Assembly: GCA_018857735.1 (NCBI GenBank)
Contig: JABMCL010000629.1
Span: 693,501 to 757,500 of the forward strand
Reading direction: 5' to 3'
From: Alviniconcha marisindica
Lineage: Eukaryota > Mollusca > Gastropoda > Provannidae
DNA: 64,000 bases
Shown here piece after piece: positions 1-11,640 of the stretch; the first letter of the stretch is position 1; each line of letters starts with the position of its first letter. Below the pieces are notes generated by a model. It saw only the letters and a program-made list of their open reading frames with translations, had not been told where the DNA came from and ran no database searches. Both the position numbers and the translations under genes were made by a program.

Positions 1-316
1 TTTGTGTAGGGATTGGTTTTGTGGACTGACTTGAGAAAGGGTTTATACATAGATATATGAGAGGTTTTGAAGTGTACGTTTGCCGAGATCGATTATCCTG
101 AGGTGACTGTGCCATTGACTGGATGATAAAATCCCATTACTAAGTAACTTGCTGCTTCTTTTTTCTCCCTTTTGTTGTTGTTGTTGCTACTGTCCTGAGG
201 TGACCCTGTGTGGTTGACAGGACTTTAAAATCCTGTTACTAACTCTTTTCTTTTTTGCACAAGCACATTATTATGGGGTATTTCTTCAGATAATGTGCAT
301 GCACCCACCATTACAG

Positions 317-531
317 TTAGAATTGCTTTGCCTTCAGCCCTGAAGACAATGCTGTGCACGGTGGTGCCCAAGTTTCTGGAGATTGCCCGGCAGGACCAGG
401 ACCGCACGGTGGTGATGTCTGCCGTGGACTCCCTGCATGAGTTGCTGGAGCGCCTGGGGGCAGCTGTCCTGCAGGCCACCAACAGCACTGACGCCATCCT
501 GCAGACCATGAAGGACATCTTCACTCACAAG
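317..531 (+). CDS. IPO4: IPO4 exon (first visible)
   Basis: Encodes HEAT-type helices including KTMLCTVVPKFLEIARQDQD and VVMSAVDSLHELLERLG. It ends CACAAG before the donor gtcagc, in phase 0. The 5' edge is ambiguous between 317 and 338. Confidence 0.75.
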
Positions 532-3094
532 GTCAGCGGAAAGGGCTTTGGGAACTTAGCATGGGCAGCAGTCTTTTTAAACTGTGTAAATTAAGCTTCA
601 TGTAGTCACAATGCTTGTGTGTTCCGGTGCCTGTGTGCGTGTGTGTGTGCTTAGAATAGTCTTCTACAGACAAGATTTTGCGCTTTACAAATACTGTTAT
701 CGTTATAAACAAGGTCTGTCTTACAAAGAAAGACGTCTGTCTGTGTGTCCACGTCAGCACCATGAATGATTTGGGGCTCAGCCTGCTGACCTGTGAACCT
801 GTTGAGATGAAAGTTGCTATGAGGATTTCTTGGGACACAAGAGTCCTATGTACCTGTAATATGTGGAACACCTCTCCCCTAGTTAACACAGTAACGCTAA
901 AGCAAATGATTTGCTCTGTAGGGTAAAGGGAGGGTGATATAACTGGGGCCCCATCTCCCAGGTATCACCACGGTCTACTTGTTAGCACTCTGACATTTGT
1001 GCCAGCAAACACAAGTTCAAATCTCAGTGGAACTTAAAACAGGTTTCTCCCTTCTCTTTTTTCTTCTTTTGTATTCATCTGCTGCGAACACCAACATCTC
1101 TAAACAGCTTTGTGAATCGGCAACACATGATGTGGATGTGGATGCAGAAACAGATGCACAGAATACATTTTATATTACATTGATGTATTACAATACATGC
1201 ACAATCCCATGGTCTGTTGACCTGTGTTTAGGTGGCGTGTCAAGACCAGGTGTGTGTATGTGCACAACCCCAACATCTGTTAGCCTGTGTTCAGGTGTGT
1301 GTGTGTGTGTATATATATATATGGGTACAACCCGAAGGTCTATTGACCTGTGTTCAGGTGGCATGTCAAGACTGGGTGTGTGGGTGTACATACACAAACG
1401 CATCATCTGTTGACATATGTTCAGGTGGCGTGTCAAGACCAGGAGTGTGTGTGTACATACACAACCCCAACATCTGTTGACCTGTGTTCAGGTGGTGTGT
1501 CAAGACCAGAAGTGTGTGTGTACATACACAACCCCAACATCTGTTGACCTGTGTTCAGGTGGCATGTCAAGACCAGGAGTGTGTGTGTACATACACAACC
1601 CCAACATCTGTTGACCTGTGTTCAGGTGGTGTGTCAAGACCAGGAGCGTGTGTATGTGTGTGTATACACAACCCCAACATCTGTTGACCTGTGTTCAGGT
1701 GGTGTGTCAAGACCAGGAGCGTGTGTGTGTGTGTATACACAACCCCAACATCTGTTGACCTGTGTTCAGGTGGCGTGTCAAGACCAGGAGGAAGATGAAG
1801 ACGAGCAGCAGGCGGAGTACGACGGGATGCTGATCGAGTCAGCGGGTGACGTTCTGCCCGTCATGGCCAGACTGATGGGGGGCCCCACCTTCTCTCCCTT
1901 CTTCGCCTCCTTCCTCACAGACCTGCTCAAACGATTGGTTAGTGTCTGCCTTGACCTCGCACGCTGGTGTTGTAAGTTTTTTTGCATCTGTTTCTGTGTG
2001 CTACATAACGCAACATTTTGACAGTGTTCTCATATCATGTTGCTCTGAACAGACATACGATAAAATAAAAACAAACAAAAAATTGAGGGTTTTATCTCTT
2101 CTGGAAAGATGTTTGTCTTTCAAAATTTGCAGTGCTGTTGCAAGCAACTTTTGTTGCTTGATTTTATGGCCGTTTTAGTTTTCACCATGCCCAGATGCTG
2201 AACTACTGCTGGGGCTATCTTGGACACTTTCTGTGTTTAATGTTCTGTTGACTAAACAGGTACTACATCATATACATCAGATGTCATAAAAACATGGTGC
2301 AGTGTGTGTGAACTCAGTGAGCTGAATGTGAATGCCTTTTGGGCCCAATATAAATTGACACTATGATGTGGTTGTGAAAAAATTGATTTGCAGCAGTGGT
2401 ACATTTCAGAAACAAACAAGCTCAACAGCAGAGAAGTCCTTTGCGGTAGGCACGCTAGCGGAAGTGATTGAGTCGATCGGTGAAACAACGGTGGTGTTTG
2501 TGGACACCCTGTACCCAGTGTTTCTGCGCATGGTGAAGGACGAAGATGATGAAGTTCGCAGTAACGCTGTCTTTGCTTTGGGCATGCTGGCCGCGAATGG
2601 GGGAGACAAAATGAAAGCGTGAGTCTGGATTTGGATTAAAAAGCCTACTGGTACTGTGAGTCTGAGGGATGTTTTTTTCATAAATTTTCACATAATTATG
2701 GAACTGCTTCTGTGCTAATTGCTCAGTGTTAGCTTGTTTATTTGGTTACAGTTTTGGTTATTAATAGCAAGGCTAAGATATACTTTTTAACTGTGCATAA
2801 GATCAGCAGGGAACTTGCATTGCAATTTTGGATTTGAGCATTATAAGCTTCTTTTCAGACCGAAAAGCTGATGTGTCTGTTGTTTACCTTTGGGTTGTGT
2901 TCTTTTTTGAAGATGCGTCCAGTTTAACCTGTCCTTTTTTGTTTAATAATAAAAAACAAAGTGACTTGTAATACAAAAATATGCAGAGTGCATGAGACAA
3001 AAATGTATATGGTGGTGTCCTTGCAGCAGTCATTTAAGTGAGGTTGTAAACTGTGTTATTGTGTGTGAGAGTGCCCATGTGTGTGTGTGAGAGA

Positions 3095-3125
<31 letters not shown>

Positions 3126-5212
3126 TGTGTGTGTGTGAAAGAGAGAGAGAGAGAGTGTGTGTGTTTAGATTTTGTGTTTTATGACTAATTTTACAGTTTT
3201 AGATGTATGTGGCCATGTCCCTGCTGCAGCAAACATTTATTAGTCATTTATGGTCTTGTTACACACAACTGTTTCAGTCGTCACCCGGACATCCTGAAGC
3301 TGATGCTGGAGATGATGGCTGGTGAGCAGAACGTGCGAGTGATGGACAACATGTGTGCTGCCAACTTTGCTGTGCGGGGGCCAAAAATCGGGGGGAAAAA
3401 AGGGGTTTTTGGGGGGTGGGACCAATTCGGCAAATCTGCCTTTGGAATACGTGAGACTGCACTCTTCCTGTCCTTGTCTTTTTTCTTGCCATCTGCATTC
3501 CCCCCCCCCCCCCCCACTCTTTTAATAAACAACTACATCATCAGTACATAGAGCCTGTAATATATTTAGTACATCTTGTTGTGGAAGGCTTGCACAATAC
3601 TCACATTCTTCAGTTAGTACAGCCATTCAATGCACACTTTCTGTCCGGCTCATGTTTTTTGTTTTGTTTTCAGCTACATCTGTTTGAAATGATTACATAA
3701 TTTTAATAAACTGTTATCTCTGATGCTGTTTCGTTTACCCATTCCTGAATCATAGATGTTCTATACCCGCCTCAGTAAGTTTACACTGTCTCTGGCCTGT
3801 CTGCAAATTTTGTTTTGAATAATAAAAACAACAACCAGAAACAGTATGTTTTGTAAAGAACCTGATTTGTGCAGATTGTGCCAACTGTGATCGGTTGTCT
3901 GCCCCTGAAAGAAGACTTTGAAGAGAACACCACAGTTTTCACCTGTCTTCTGCAACTCTACCAGGACAGCAATCCTCAGGTACCGTCTCTGTTGTGCTCT
4001 TCAGCACCTTTGCTGGTTTAGCGAACATAGTACAGCAGAACTGACTGAACATTCAGTCCTCTTTTTTTTCTTCTCTTTTTTTCTTCTTTTTCTGCCAGGC
4101 ACATCATGTGGGGCGTTTATTCAAAACCATGCTTCCATCATCACAATATACCTCTCGCTCACTCATCCATTCACAAAGTAGTTTACCAGGACAAATAATC
4201 CAACAACAAAAACCGTCAAAAAACTAATTCTCAACACATACTAATTAACTGTATGAGTATGTCCTTGTTAGCTGTAAGAATATATAATTAAATTGTGTGT
4301 GTGCATATGTGTGTGTGTGTCTGTTTATAATACTTCGTAATATCAACAGGTAATCTTAAAATCATAGCAAAGTCATCAGTCCTTTTTGAATGAGGTTCAT
4401 CTACTGACGTTCATACACAAACCTGTCATAAAGTTTGGTTACTTCATCCGGCACATACACAATTGAGAGGCTGTGTATGTGCAGGATGAAGTAACCAAAC
4501 GTTATGACAAGTTTGTGTATGCATCATTAACAATAGTATTGGACACACCGGTCCTTGGTATGAGAATCTTTAGATGACTGTTGGAGACCTTGACTATTCA
4601 GTGAACAGTTTCCAGATTTTTTTGTTTTTCTATATATATAATTTTTTTTGGCAGGTCATAAGTCAGTTGCCTGCACTGCTACAAGTGGTGGCCAGTATTC
4701 TTGGAACTCCGCAGGCTAAACCAGGTACGGTTGTCTAAAACACGCGCACGCGCGCACATGCATATTGATTATGAATTCCTAGGGAAACTGCAAACACAAG
4801 CAGGGAAGAATGTAGAAACTACAGAAGGTTATGTTTTTATTGTTGTTGGGTTGTATGTAGAAACTACAGAAGGTTATGTTTTTATTGTTGTTGGGTTGTA
4901 TTTTGTTCTTTCTCTTCTTCTTCTTTTTTTGGTGGGGGTTAAGTGAATCTTGTATATATCCAGTCTGTCTTTGCCTTTCAGTAGGTGGAGAAGGAGTTGT
5001 CACTTTCTGACTACCAAAGATTGTTTCTGTCCGCAGACATTCAGAAGATGCTGGTGCAGTTTGTGCAGAGTGTGAAGGAGAAATACCCTGACACCTACGA
5101 CTCTGTCAAGACCTCCATGACCCCAGAAATGGCCAGCAAACTTGACCACTGCCTGACCATTGACATCAACTCCATTCCGGCCACCAATGGCTATGAGAAA
5201 GGATGCTGTTGA
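317..5212 (+). CDS. IPO4: Importin-4 (IPO4), C-terminal part, seven exons
   Basis: Importin-4 is a HEAT-repeat karyopherin-beta that carries cargoes such as histones and ribosomal proteins into the nucleus. Seven exons give its C-terminal third: 317-531, 1770-1937, 2410-2618, 3278-3450, 3875-3979, 4655-4724 and 5037-5212. Splice phases agree at every junction except inside exon 4. Recognisable blocks are ACQDQEEDEDEQQAEYD (human IPO4 has a very similar acidic stretch), AEKSFAVGTLAE, DDEVRSNAVFALGMLA and LPLKEDFEENTTVF, in the family order. The gene starts upstream of the window. The first visible exon could begin at 317 (after TTACAG) or at 338 (after CCTTCAG, which has the better pyrimidine tract). 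Two oddities are the tandem array of exon 2 acceptor copies (1215-1769) and a homopolymer-rich frame break in exon 4. The gene is convergent with the cryptochrome gene 12 kb away. Identity rests on motif recognition, not a search. Confidence 0.9.
532..1214. other. IPO4 intron, unique part
   Basis: Intronic sequence with a short GT-rich stretch near 630. No coding or element signature was seen before the 67-bp array begins. Confidence 0.6.
1215..1769 (+). repeat. 67-bp minisatellite copying the IPO4 exon 2 acceptor
   Basis: Units of 67 bp (two of 71-73 bp) each hold a pyrimidine-rich stretch, TGTTCAG and then the first ~20 nt of exon 2 (GTGGCGTGTCAAGACCAGG). This is followed by a GT-rich spacer and an ACAACCCCAACATC block. 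Copies of the exon start fall at 1232, 1358, 1425, 1492, 1559, 1626 and 1699, with a degenerate one near 1297. The true exon starts at 1770. Because 67 is not a multiple of 3, using a decoy would shift the frame. Confidence 0.93.
1770..1937 (+). CDS. IPO4: IPO4 exon with acidic linker
   Basis: Starts phase 0 after TGTTCAG with VACQDQ, followed by an acidic D/E run and AEYDGMLIESAGDVLPVMARL. It ends at L before gttagt, phase 0. Its acceptor and first seven codons are the unit of the upstream 67-bp tandem array; this last copy is the genuine one because only it reads on into the conserved acidic segment. Confidence 0.9.
2410..2618 (+). CDS. IPO4: IPO4 exon
   Basis: Begins KQTSSTAEKSFAVGTLAE after acatttcag and ends GDKMKA before gtgagt, phase 2. 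This is the best conserved block of the gene and matches the human AEKSFAVGTLAE and PEVRSNAIFG regions. Confidence 0.93.
3060..3166. repeat. (GT)n/(GA)n microsatellite in IPO4 intron
   Basis: Alternating GT and GA dinucleotide runs upstream of exon 4. Confidence 0.9.
3278..3450 (+). CDS. IPO4: IPO4 exon with internal frame break
   Basis: The 5' part (RHPDILKLMLEMMAGEQNVR and then VMDNMCAA) is in the expected frame. The 3' part (TNSANLPLEY, ending before gtgaga) is also IPO4-like but in a different frame. Between them, about 3363-3420 is a run of poly-G, poly-A and poly-T stretches, roughly 40 nt longer than the six or so codons expected. Both outer splice phases fit the neighbouring exons. 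So the exon edges are right and only the middle is corrupted, either by assembly error or by a real frameshifting insertion. Confidence 0.75.
3875..3979 (+). CDS. IPO4: IPO4 exon
   Basis: Exactly 35 codons, phase 0 at both ends: IVPTVIGCLPLKEDFEENTT and then VFTCLLQLYQDSNPQ. The LPLKEDFEE block corresponds to human LPLKEDLEE. Confidence 0.92.
4411..4522. repeat. Near-perfect 50-bp inverted repeat (hairpin) in IPO4 intron
   Basis: The left arm 4411-4460 and right arm 4473-4522 are reverse complements at about 46 of 50 positions, around a 12-nt loop. Arms contain GGTTACTTCATCC and GGATGAAGTAACC. It could be a small foldback MITE or a pre-miRNA-like hairpin; the sequence alone cannot decide. 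Confidence 0.85.
4655..4724 (+). CDS. IPO4: IPO4 exon
   Basis: VISQLPALLQVVASILGTPQ then AKP, phase 0 in and phase 1 out (CCAG before gtacgg). It matches the penultimate HEAT region of importin-4. Confidence 0.88.
4813..4900. repeat. Two-copy direct repeat in IPO4 intron
   Basis: A ~42-bp segment beginning GTAGAAACTACAGAAGG occurs twice in tandem. Confidence 0.85.
5037..5212 (+). CDS. IPO4: IPO4 last coding exon
   Basis: Starts after tccgcag and completes a GAC codon, giving DIQKMLVQFVQSVKEKYPDT and ending TNGYEKGCC and TGA. The 3'UTR probably runs into the 39-bp minisatellite that follows. An AATAAA lies inside that array at about 5668. Confidence 0.9.
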
Positions 5213-5281
5213 GCTTTTCATCTCTCCGCTGCAAAAGGGAGTGCAGTTTTTCTGATAGGAACTGCTTGGTGATTCAGCTCA

Positions 5282-6285
5282 TCACCAGTTTTGCGATAGT
5301 TAAGGCTGTTACAGACACATGTGGCACACCTGCAGTAGTTAAGGCTGTTAGATAAGTGACACACCTGCAATAGTTATGGCTGTTACTGACACACCTGCGA
5401 TAGTTAAGGCTGTTACAGACACAAGTGATACACCTGCGATAGTTAAGGCTGTTACAGACTCAAGTGACACACCTGTGATAGTTAAGGCTGTTACAGACAC
5501 ACATGACACACCTGCGATAGTTAAGGCTGTTATAGACACAAGTGACACACCTGCGATAAAGCTGTTACAGACACAAGTGACACACCTGCGATAGTTAAAG
5601 CTGTTACAGACACAAGTGACACACCTGCGATAGTTAAGGCTGTTACAGACACAAGTGACACACCTGCAATAAAGCTGTTACAGACACAAGTGACACACCT
5701 GCAATAGTTAAAGCTGTTACAGACACAAGTGACACACATGCGATAGTTAAGGCTGTTATAGACACAAGTAACACACCTGCAATAGTTCAGGCTGTTACAG
5801 ACACAAGTAACACACCTGCAATAGTTCAGGCTGTTACAAACACAAGTGACACACCTGCAATAATTAAGGCTGTTACAGGCACATGTGACACACCTGCAAT
5901 AGTTAAGGCTGTTATAGACACAAGTGACATGCTTGTGATAGTTAAGGCTGTTACAGACACACATGACACACCTGCGATAGTTAAGGCTGTTAGTGTTACA
6001 GACACAAGTGACACACCTGCGATAGTTCAGGCTATTACTGAAGTGACACACCTGTGATAGTTATGGCTCTTACAGACACATGTGACACACCTGCGATAGT
6101 TAAGGCTGTTCGTGTTACAGACACACGTAACACACCTGCGATAGTTAAGGCTGTTACTCAAGTGACACACCAGCGATAGTTAAGGCTGTTACTCAAGTGA
6201 CACACCAGCGATAGTTAAAGCTGTTACTCAAGTGACACCTCAGCGATATTTAAGGCTGTTAATGTTACAGACGCAAGTGACACGC
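5282..6285. repeat. ~39-bp minisatellite downstream of IPO4
   Basis: About 25 imperfect copies of a unit built on AGTTAAGGCTGTTACAGAC and AAGTGACACACCTGC. It starts ~70 bp after the IPO4 stop codon, so it is probably transcribed in the 3'UTR. One variant unit carries AATAAA. Long ORFs on both strands here are by-products of the repeat. Confidence 0.93.
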
Positions 6286-7754
6286 CTCCGCAGCAAGCCA
6301 TGCAACAGCCAGCAGTCAGGCGTTATGGAGTGGCTCCATGGGCAAGATCCTAGTCGTACCATGTATCGTTGCTTAGCTGTGGCACAGCAAAGGCAACGCA
6401 CATGAAAAGGATGCGACTGGTTCTATTTCATGCGGTGTGAAGTGCTCTTGCAGCCAGCCGCAGCACAGACAACAGTCAGCATGTGCTTGCAATGGCAGAT
6501 CTTGTGAAGCTCTCCAATTCAAAACTGGCAAGAGCTGTTGACTCGTATCAAATATAGAGATCATGTAGAATACACATTTCTGTGTATACATTGCGATTGA
6601 GATATTGAAATGGCTGTGAGACAGGCTGGGAAGACAAGTGTGAAATTGTTGGGCAAGGTTCATGGGCCTTGCTGAACGCCTGTGCTTGAGCACTGTCATT
6701 CGGTCACTGTTGCTTGAGCACTGTCATTCAATCACTGTCACTTGAGCACTATCGCTTGAGCACTATTGCTCATGTGTGCAAAGGAGCTGTGGTAAGCCGC
6801 AGTAACACTGATGTCATGACACCTGTGGCGTGGCACCTGTGTCTGTGCTGGCTTTTAGTAGCATATCTTGTATTGTGGGGAGCGAAGAAAGGACTTGTAG
6901 CCTAAACTGTTATTGAAGAGATTCATGCAGTATTGTGCTGGATCAGGTTTTGCGGAAACATAATTTTGTTTTATCCATTTGATTTCATAGAGAATGAAGG
7001 AAGCACTTCGGGCAGTGCTGAAGCTGTGAAGGTTGTCTTCCCTGGCTCGGTTTTCAATCATCAGATGTTTCTGTAAGTAGACCGAATTCCATCAGTTGAG
7101 GAGCAACAGGGGTCATTCTCGAGAAGAAAAATGCACACAACTGTATTTGAGAACCTTCTAGGGCATGTTTTTGGTAAGAGATTTGTGAATTTCTATCAGA
7201 AGTGATAGAATGAGAGGTGTGGCTTTAGGGGCTGAAGCTCTGGTAGTTTAGAACAAATTCCACAAACTTGCAGTAAGGGCGGGCAGTTTCACTGTGGGTG
7301 AAATCCTACAATGTAAGCAGTTTGGCTCAATGTAAAGAAAATGGTGTGATATGCACAACATACGGCATTTCCCATAGAAGCATATTTTAAGAGATTTGTT
7401 GTTTGATGTGGTAGTGTTTAAAACACTGTATGTGTAGTTTTTGATTTGATAGTGTTTAAAACACTATGTGTAGAATGAACTGGAATTACGCAATATTCAA
7501 GTGTGACATGAAGCTAAAAAGTATGAATGGGGAGGTGGAGGGTGGGTGCATACACTACTCGTACAAAAACACAAATCCGCAGTTAAAGGTTTTAAAAGAC
7601 ATGTATGTGATTTTGACTATTTTTGCGCATAACAGATAGAAGTTGATTTTTGATTTTTATAGGCAACTCATTTTCAGGGGCATACATTCATTGTGCCATT
7701 CCTATATTTTTGCACATAGTTAAATGTTTCAAACGTGTTTTTTTAAAACTGATT
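6286..7754. other. Intergenic, no feature seen
   Basis: AT-rich sequence with short ORFs only. There is a small cluster of repeats of a CTTGAGCACTGTCATT type around 6690-6770. Confidence 0.5.
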
Positions 7755-8066
7755 GCTTTTATATTGTGCTATTCCATGCTTTCGAGCAGGCTCATGCGCT
7801 CCTGTCACATGTTGTTCTGAATGTAGCCTTTTACACCAGTTTACAGTGTCACTTTGTGCAAAGCCGCATATGTTGGGTGCATATGTCTTTAGCTGTAACC
7901 TGCACTTTTGGCAAAATGACCGGGATCTTTTATGTGCAACTGCTGTAATAGGGGTGAAACAGATACTGAAATAAGAGTGCAGAAAGTTGACCAAGGAGAA
8001 GAAAAGTCTCGAACCCTCGCCTTTCAATCACAAGCATGGTGCTTTACCACCAAGCTATCCCCACTC
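7755..8066 (-). mobile_element. tRNA-derived SINE
   Basis: On the minus strand the 5' end shows a tRNA-like RNA polymerase III promoter: an A box TAGCTTGGTGGTAAAGC (8056 to 8040) and a B box GGTTCGAGACT (near 8015). The body includes AAAAGATCCCGGTCATT and GTGCAGGTTACAGCTAAA and ends near AATATAAAAGCAATC. The same body recurs at 51000-51290. Confidence 0.75.
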
Positions 8067-8690
8067 CCCAACAATACCAGATAAATTGAATCAGTTCTTC
8101 AGAAGTGTGGTTTATGGATGCATCTTGCTTGATTTTCGCAGGCACTGATGCGTTTTCTTTATCATTCCACATCACTTTTTTCACCTTCAGCTTCAGTAGA
8201 CTTTCTGGGGGTTTGGCGTTCAGTGTTCGGCCTACCTCAGGTGATACAGGTATGCTAAAATGAAGAACTGATGCAACTCTGACTTGGTTCTGGTTTTACA
8301 GAAAAATAAAAAGGAAAGAGGATAATGCAAGGTTTCAGTCAAGTCCATTGCATTTGGAAGTGAACTTGTGTATGTCAAGACTAACCATCAGCTAATTTCT
8401 GTTTGTTCAGGTCATTGTCATATACTGGTGTGTTGAAAGGTGGAGGGCAGGGACTGTGTTATAACAGTTGTGCTTGCGAAGCTTGGGTAAAGTCAGCCAT
8501 TCACGACAATCAGTCATGTACAGTCCATGATACACATTTTTTGTACACGCAATCTTGCAATTTGTCCATTTTTATTTGACCTGTGGCCTTTTTGACGGTG
8601 CTATGCATGTTTTGGGTTGCTGTGCCAGCGCTGTGTTGTGGTCAGCTTTGCCTGCTGTTCCTTGTTTCCTGGGTAGGGGGTTGGATCGAG
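8067..8690. other. Intergenic, no feature seen
   Basis: No conserved coding, RNA or repeat signature recognised. Confidence 0.4.
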
Positions 8691-8702
8691 TCAAGACAAG
8701 AA

Positions 8703-9059
8703 GATCCAAACACATCAAAGGTTCAAAAGAATGCTACTTGTAAGGACAAAACATGGCGCGCGAATTTTAACCCTTGTTTGTGAGATACAGCACTATAGAA
8801 ATGACTACTATTGTTATTAATCCCCTTTATCAAGCCACAAAATGACACTTAAACAACAGTTAAATTGTGAAAAATTAGATGTAGAGCTAGGACACTTATC
8901 TGCATATGGTTGAGCTATGTTGTTTTCCTATCCAGGGTTTGGAAGAATGCACATTACGTTGTCCTTATCGCTAGCATTCTTTTTAACCTTTTATGTGTTT
9001 GGATCTTGTTTTAGAATGCTAGCAGTCATTCTTGTTTCAGATTTAAACAAATTAAAAAA
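8703..9059. mobile_element. Short interspersed element (family E), copy a, with 12-bp TSD
   Basis: Begins GATCCAAACACATCAAAGG and ends after GCTAGCAGTCATTCTTGTTT with an A-rich tail. It is bounded by perfect direct repeats TCAAGACAAGAA at 8691-8702 and 9060-9071. Internal blocks (CAAGCCACAAAATGACACTT, GTGTTTGGATCTTG) recur in the copies at 17815, 22408, 33780 and 55927. Confidence 0.85.
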
Positions 9060-9071
9060 TCAAGACAAGAA

Positions 9072-10330
9072 GTGGATGTTACTGAGACCACAAAAATTTA
9101 TGAGGTTGCTAGGCAGTCTACTAACTGATGTCAAGATAAGATGTTACTAAGGCAAAAAAGAGGATGCTGTCCATCAATCAAAAGGATTTTATCAAGACAA
9201 GAAGAGCACGTTAGTGAGACAAGAAAATGAGGCTACCTAGGCAAAAGAGGATGCCATCAGTCTACTGAATGATGTAATCCAGATATGAAAAGCGTATTAC
9301 TGAAACCAAAATAATTATGTGAATTAATTGTATGAATCAATGGAGAGAGAGAGAGAAAAAACAAACATATTTTAATCATGCGATCAGTAACAGTGCAAAA
9401 AGAAAAGAGAGAAGGGGCAACTGGGGATGTTTAGAACAAAATATTGACACAAGATATTTTGATGTGGATGGTAACAATAACATGGATGCTGGAATTCTGT
9501 GTCTGCTGCTGAAAATGTAGAGCTATGAAAGGATCCCTCATTTTTATGGCTGAGGTGAATCAGAATGTAGCTTTGTGTGCTTCACATGCTGCCAGGGCTC
9601 TGTCTCCCTGATTTCCACAGTTCCTTTTATTTAATTCAACTTCCATTTTCCCCAGTCTTCAAACATGAAAGGCAATTTATGTCATTAAGAGTGCAGGCTG
9701 GGAGGGAATCAAAGTTATTTGTGGTTAGATGAATTCTCTCTAACCACATTGATGTGACCTTTGCTGTTGGCTGGCATTTAAATGCACAATATTTGTGAAG
9801 TAAAAAAAGATATGTGCTCGAGGTTTTGACCCCATGCACAGTAAACTTGGTCAAGAATCAGGGAAATGGCAAATGGCATCTTATGTCCTGTGTTTTATCT
9901 TGGAACAATGAGATTGGAACAGTACTTTTGTGTACGTCATTGCCCCAGTTGTAAGCTTTCCCACAAACCATTTGTATTAATGAGGTGGACGGCAGCAGGT
10001 CATGAAATTGAAGTGATTGGGCGCACCACTCACCTGGGACGGTGGACAATGAGCTACGGTCATGAAAGGTTACAAACTAAAAATGAAGTTAAATTTCTAA
10101 AGTTGCTTTCAATCTCATGACCTGCTGTGACATAACTCAGTAACAATGACCCCAAGTCAATGCCATGCCCAGTCATGCTTTTGATTTTGTGACCCAGTAT
10201 GACCCCCCTCATAAATATTCTTAAGACTGGGAAATTGGGTCACCTTCATGGAGGAAGGCCAGTTGCAGAAGTGTTGCTACTGCCCCCAAAGTAGAGGGTT
10301 CTGCACTGCACCCTGAGCCTGGTTCACCCA
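9072..10330. other. Intergenic, weak degenerate repeats
   Basis: 9060-9300 holds imperfect repeats of GAC(A)AGAAG and GATGTTACTGAGAC type stretches. Nothing else was recognised. Confidence 0.4.
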
Positions 10331-10332
10331 AG

Positions 10333-11640
10333 TCACAGTCACACAGGCTTTTCATCTAGCCATCATTTCGCTGATTGTGACAGTCACAGGTTTTTCATCT
10401 AGCTGTCATTTTGCTGATTGTGACAGCCACACAGGCTTTTCATCTAGCCGTCATTTCACTGATTGTGACAGTCACAGGTTTTTCATCTAGCCGTCATTTT
10501 GCTGATTGTGACAGTCACACAGGCTTTTCATCTAGCCGTCATTTCACTGATTGTGACAGTCACAGGTTTTTCATCTTGCCGTCATTTTGCTGATTGTGAC
10601 AGCCACACAGGCTTTTCATCTAGCCGTCATTTCACTGATTGTGACTGTCAGGTTTTTCATCTGGCCGTCATTTCGCTGATTGTGACAGTCACACAGGCTT
10701 TTCATCTAGCCATCATTTCGCTGATTGTGACAGCCATACAGGCTTTTCATCTAGCCGTCATTTCGCTGATTGTGACAGCCATACAGGCTTTTCATCTAGC
10801 CGTCATTTTGCTGATTGTGACAGTCACAAAGGCTTTTCATCTAGCTGTCATTTTGCTGATTGTGACAGCCACACAGGCTTTTCATCTAGCCGTCATTTCG
10901 CTGATTGTAACAGTCACAAAGGCTTTTCATCTAGCTGTCATTTTGCTGATTGTGACAGCCACACAGGCTTTTCATCTAGCCGTCATTTTGCTGATTGTGA
11001 CAGCCACACAGGCTTTTCATCTAGCCGTCATTTCGCTGATTGTGACAGTCACACAGGCTTTTCATCTAGCTGTCATTTTGCTGATTGTGACAGTCACAAA
11101 GGCTTTTCATCTAGCTGTCATTTTGCTGATTGTGACAGCCACACAGGCTTTTCATCTAGCCGTCATTTCGCTGATTGTGACAGTCACAAAGGCTTTTCAT
11201 CTAGCTGTCATTTTGCTGATTGTGACAGCCAACAGGCTTTTCATCTAGCTGTCATTTCGCTGATTGTGACAGTCACAAAGGCTTTTCATCTAGCTGTCAT
11301 TTTGCTGATTGTGACAGCCACACAGGCTTTTCATCTAGCCGTCATTTCGCTGATTGTGACAGTCCCGCAGGCTTTTCATCTAGCTGTCATTTTGCTGATT
11401 GTGACAGCCACACAGGCTTTTCATCTAGCCGTCATTTCGCTGATTGTGACAGTCACAAAGGCTTTTCATCTAGCTGTCATTTCGCTGATTGTGACAGTCA
11501 CAAAGGCTTTTCATCTAGCTGTCATTTTGCTGATTGTGACAGCCACACAGGCTTTTCATCTAGTCATCTAGCCATCATGTGACTGACTGACGGTCACACA
11601 GGCTTTTCATCTTGCCATCATGTCACTGACTGTGATGCTG
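10333..11640. repeat. 45-bp minisatellite
   Basis: About 28 copies of a 45-bp unit containing GGCTTTTCATCTAGC, GTCATTT and GCTGATTGTGACAG. Some units lack parts. Since 45 is 15 codons, it yields a 249-aa repetitive ORF (10499-11248) with no sign of a real protein. Confidence 0.95.

Noticed and set aside
7990..8066. Functional tRNA gene on the minus strand
   Set aside because: A and B boxes are present, but no cloverleaf with matching acceptor stem is evident and the sequence continues into a SINE body found elsewhere.
10499..11571. Long ORFs of repeated AFHLAVISLIVTVT
   Set aside because: Product of a 45-bp minisatellite whose length is a multiple of three. No domain, no flanking coding sequence, and units with deletions break it.
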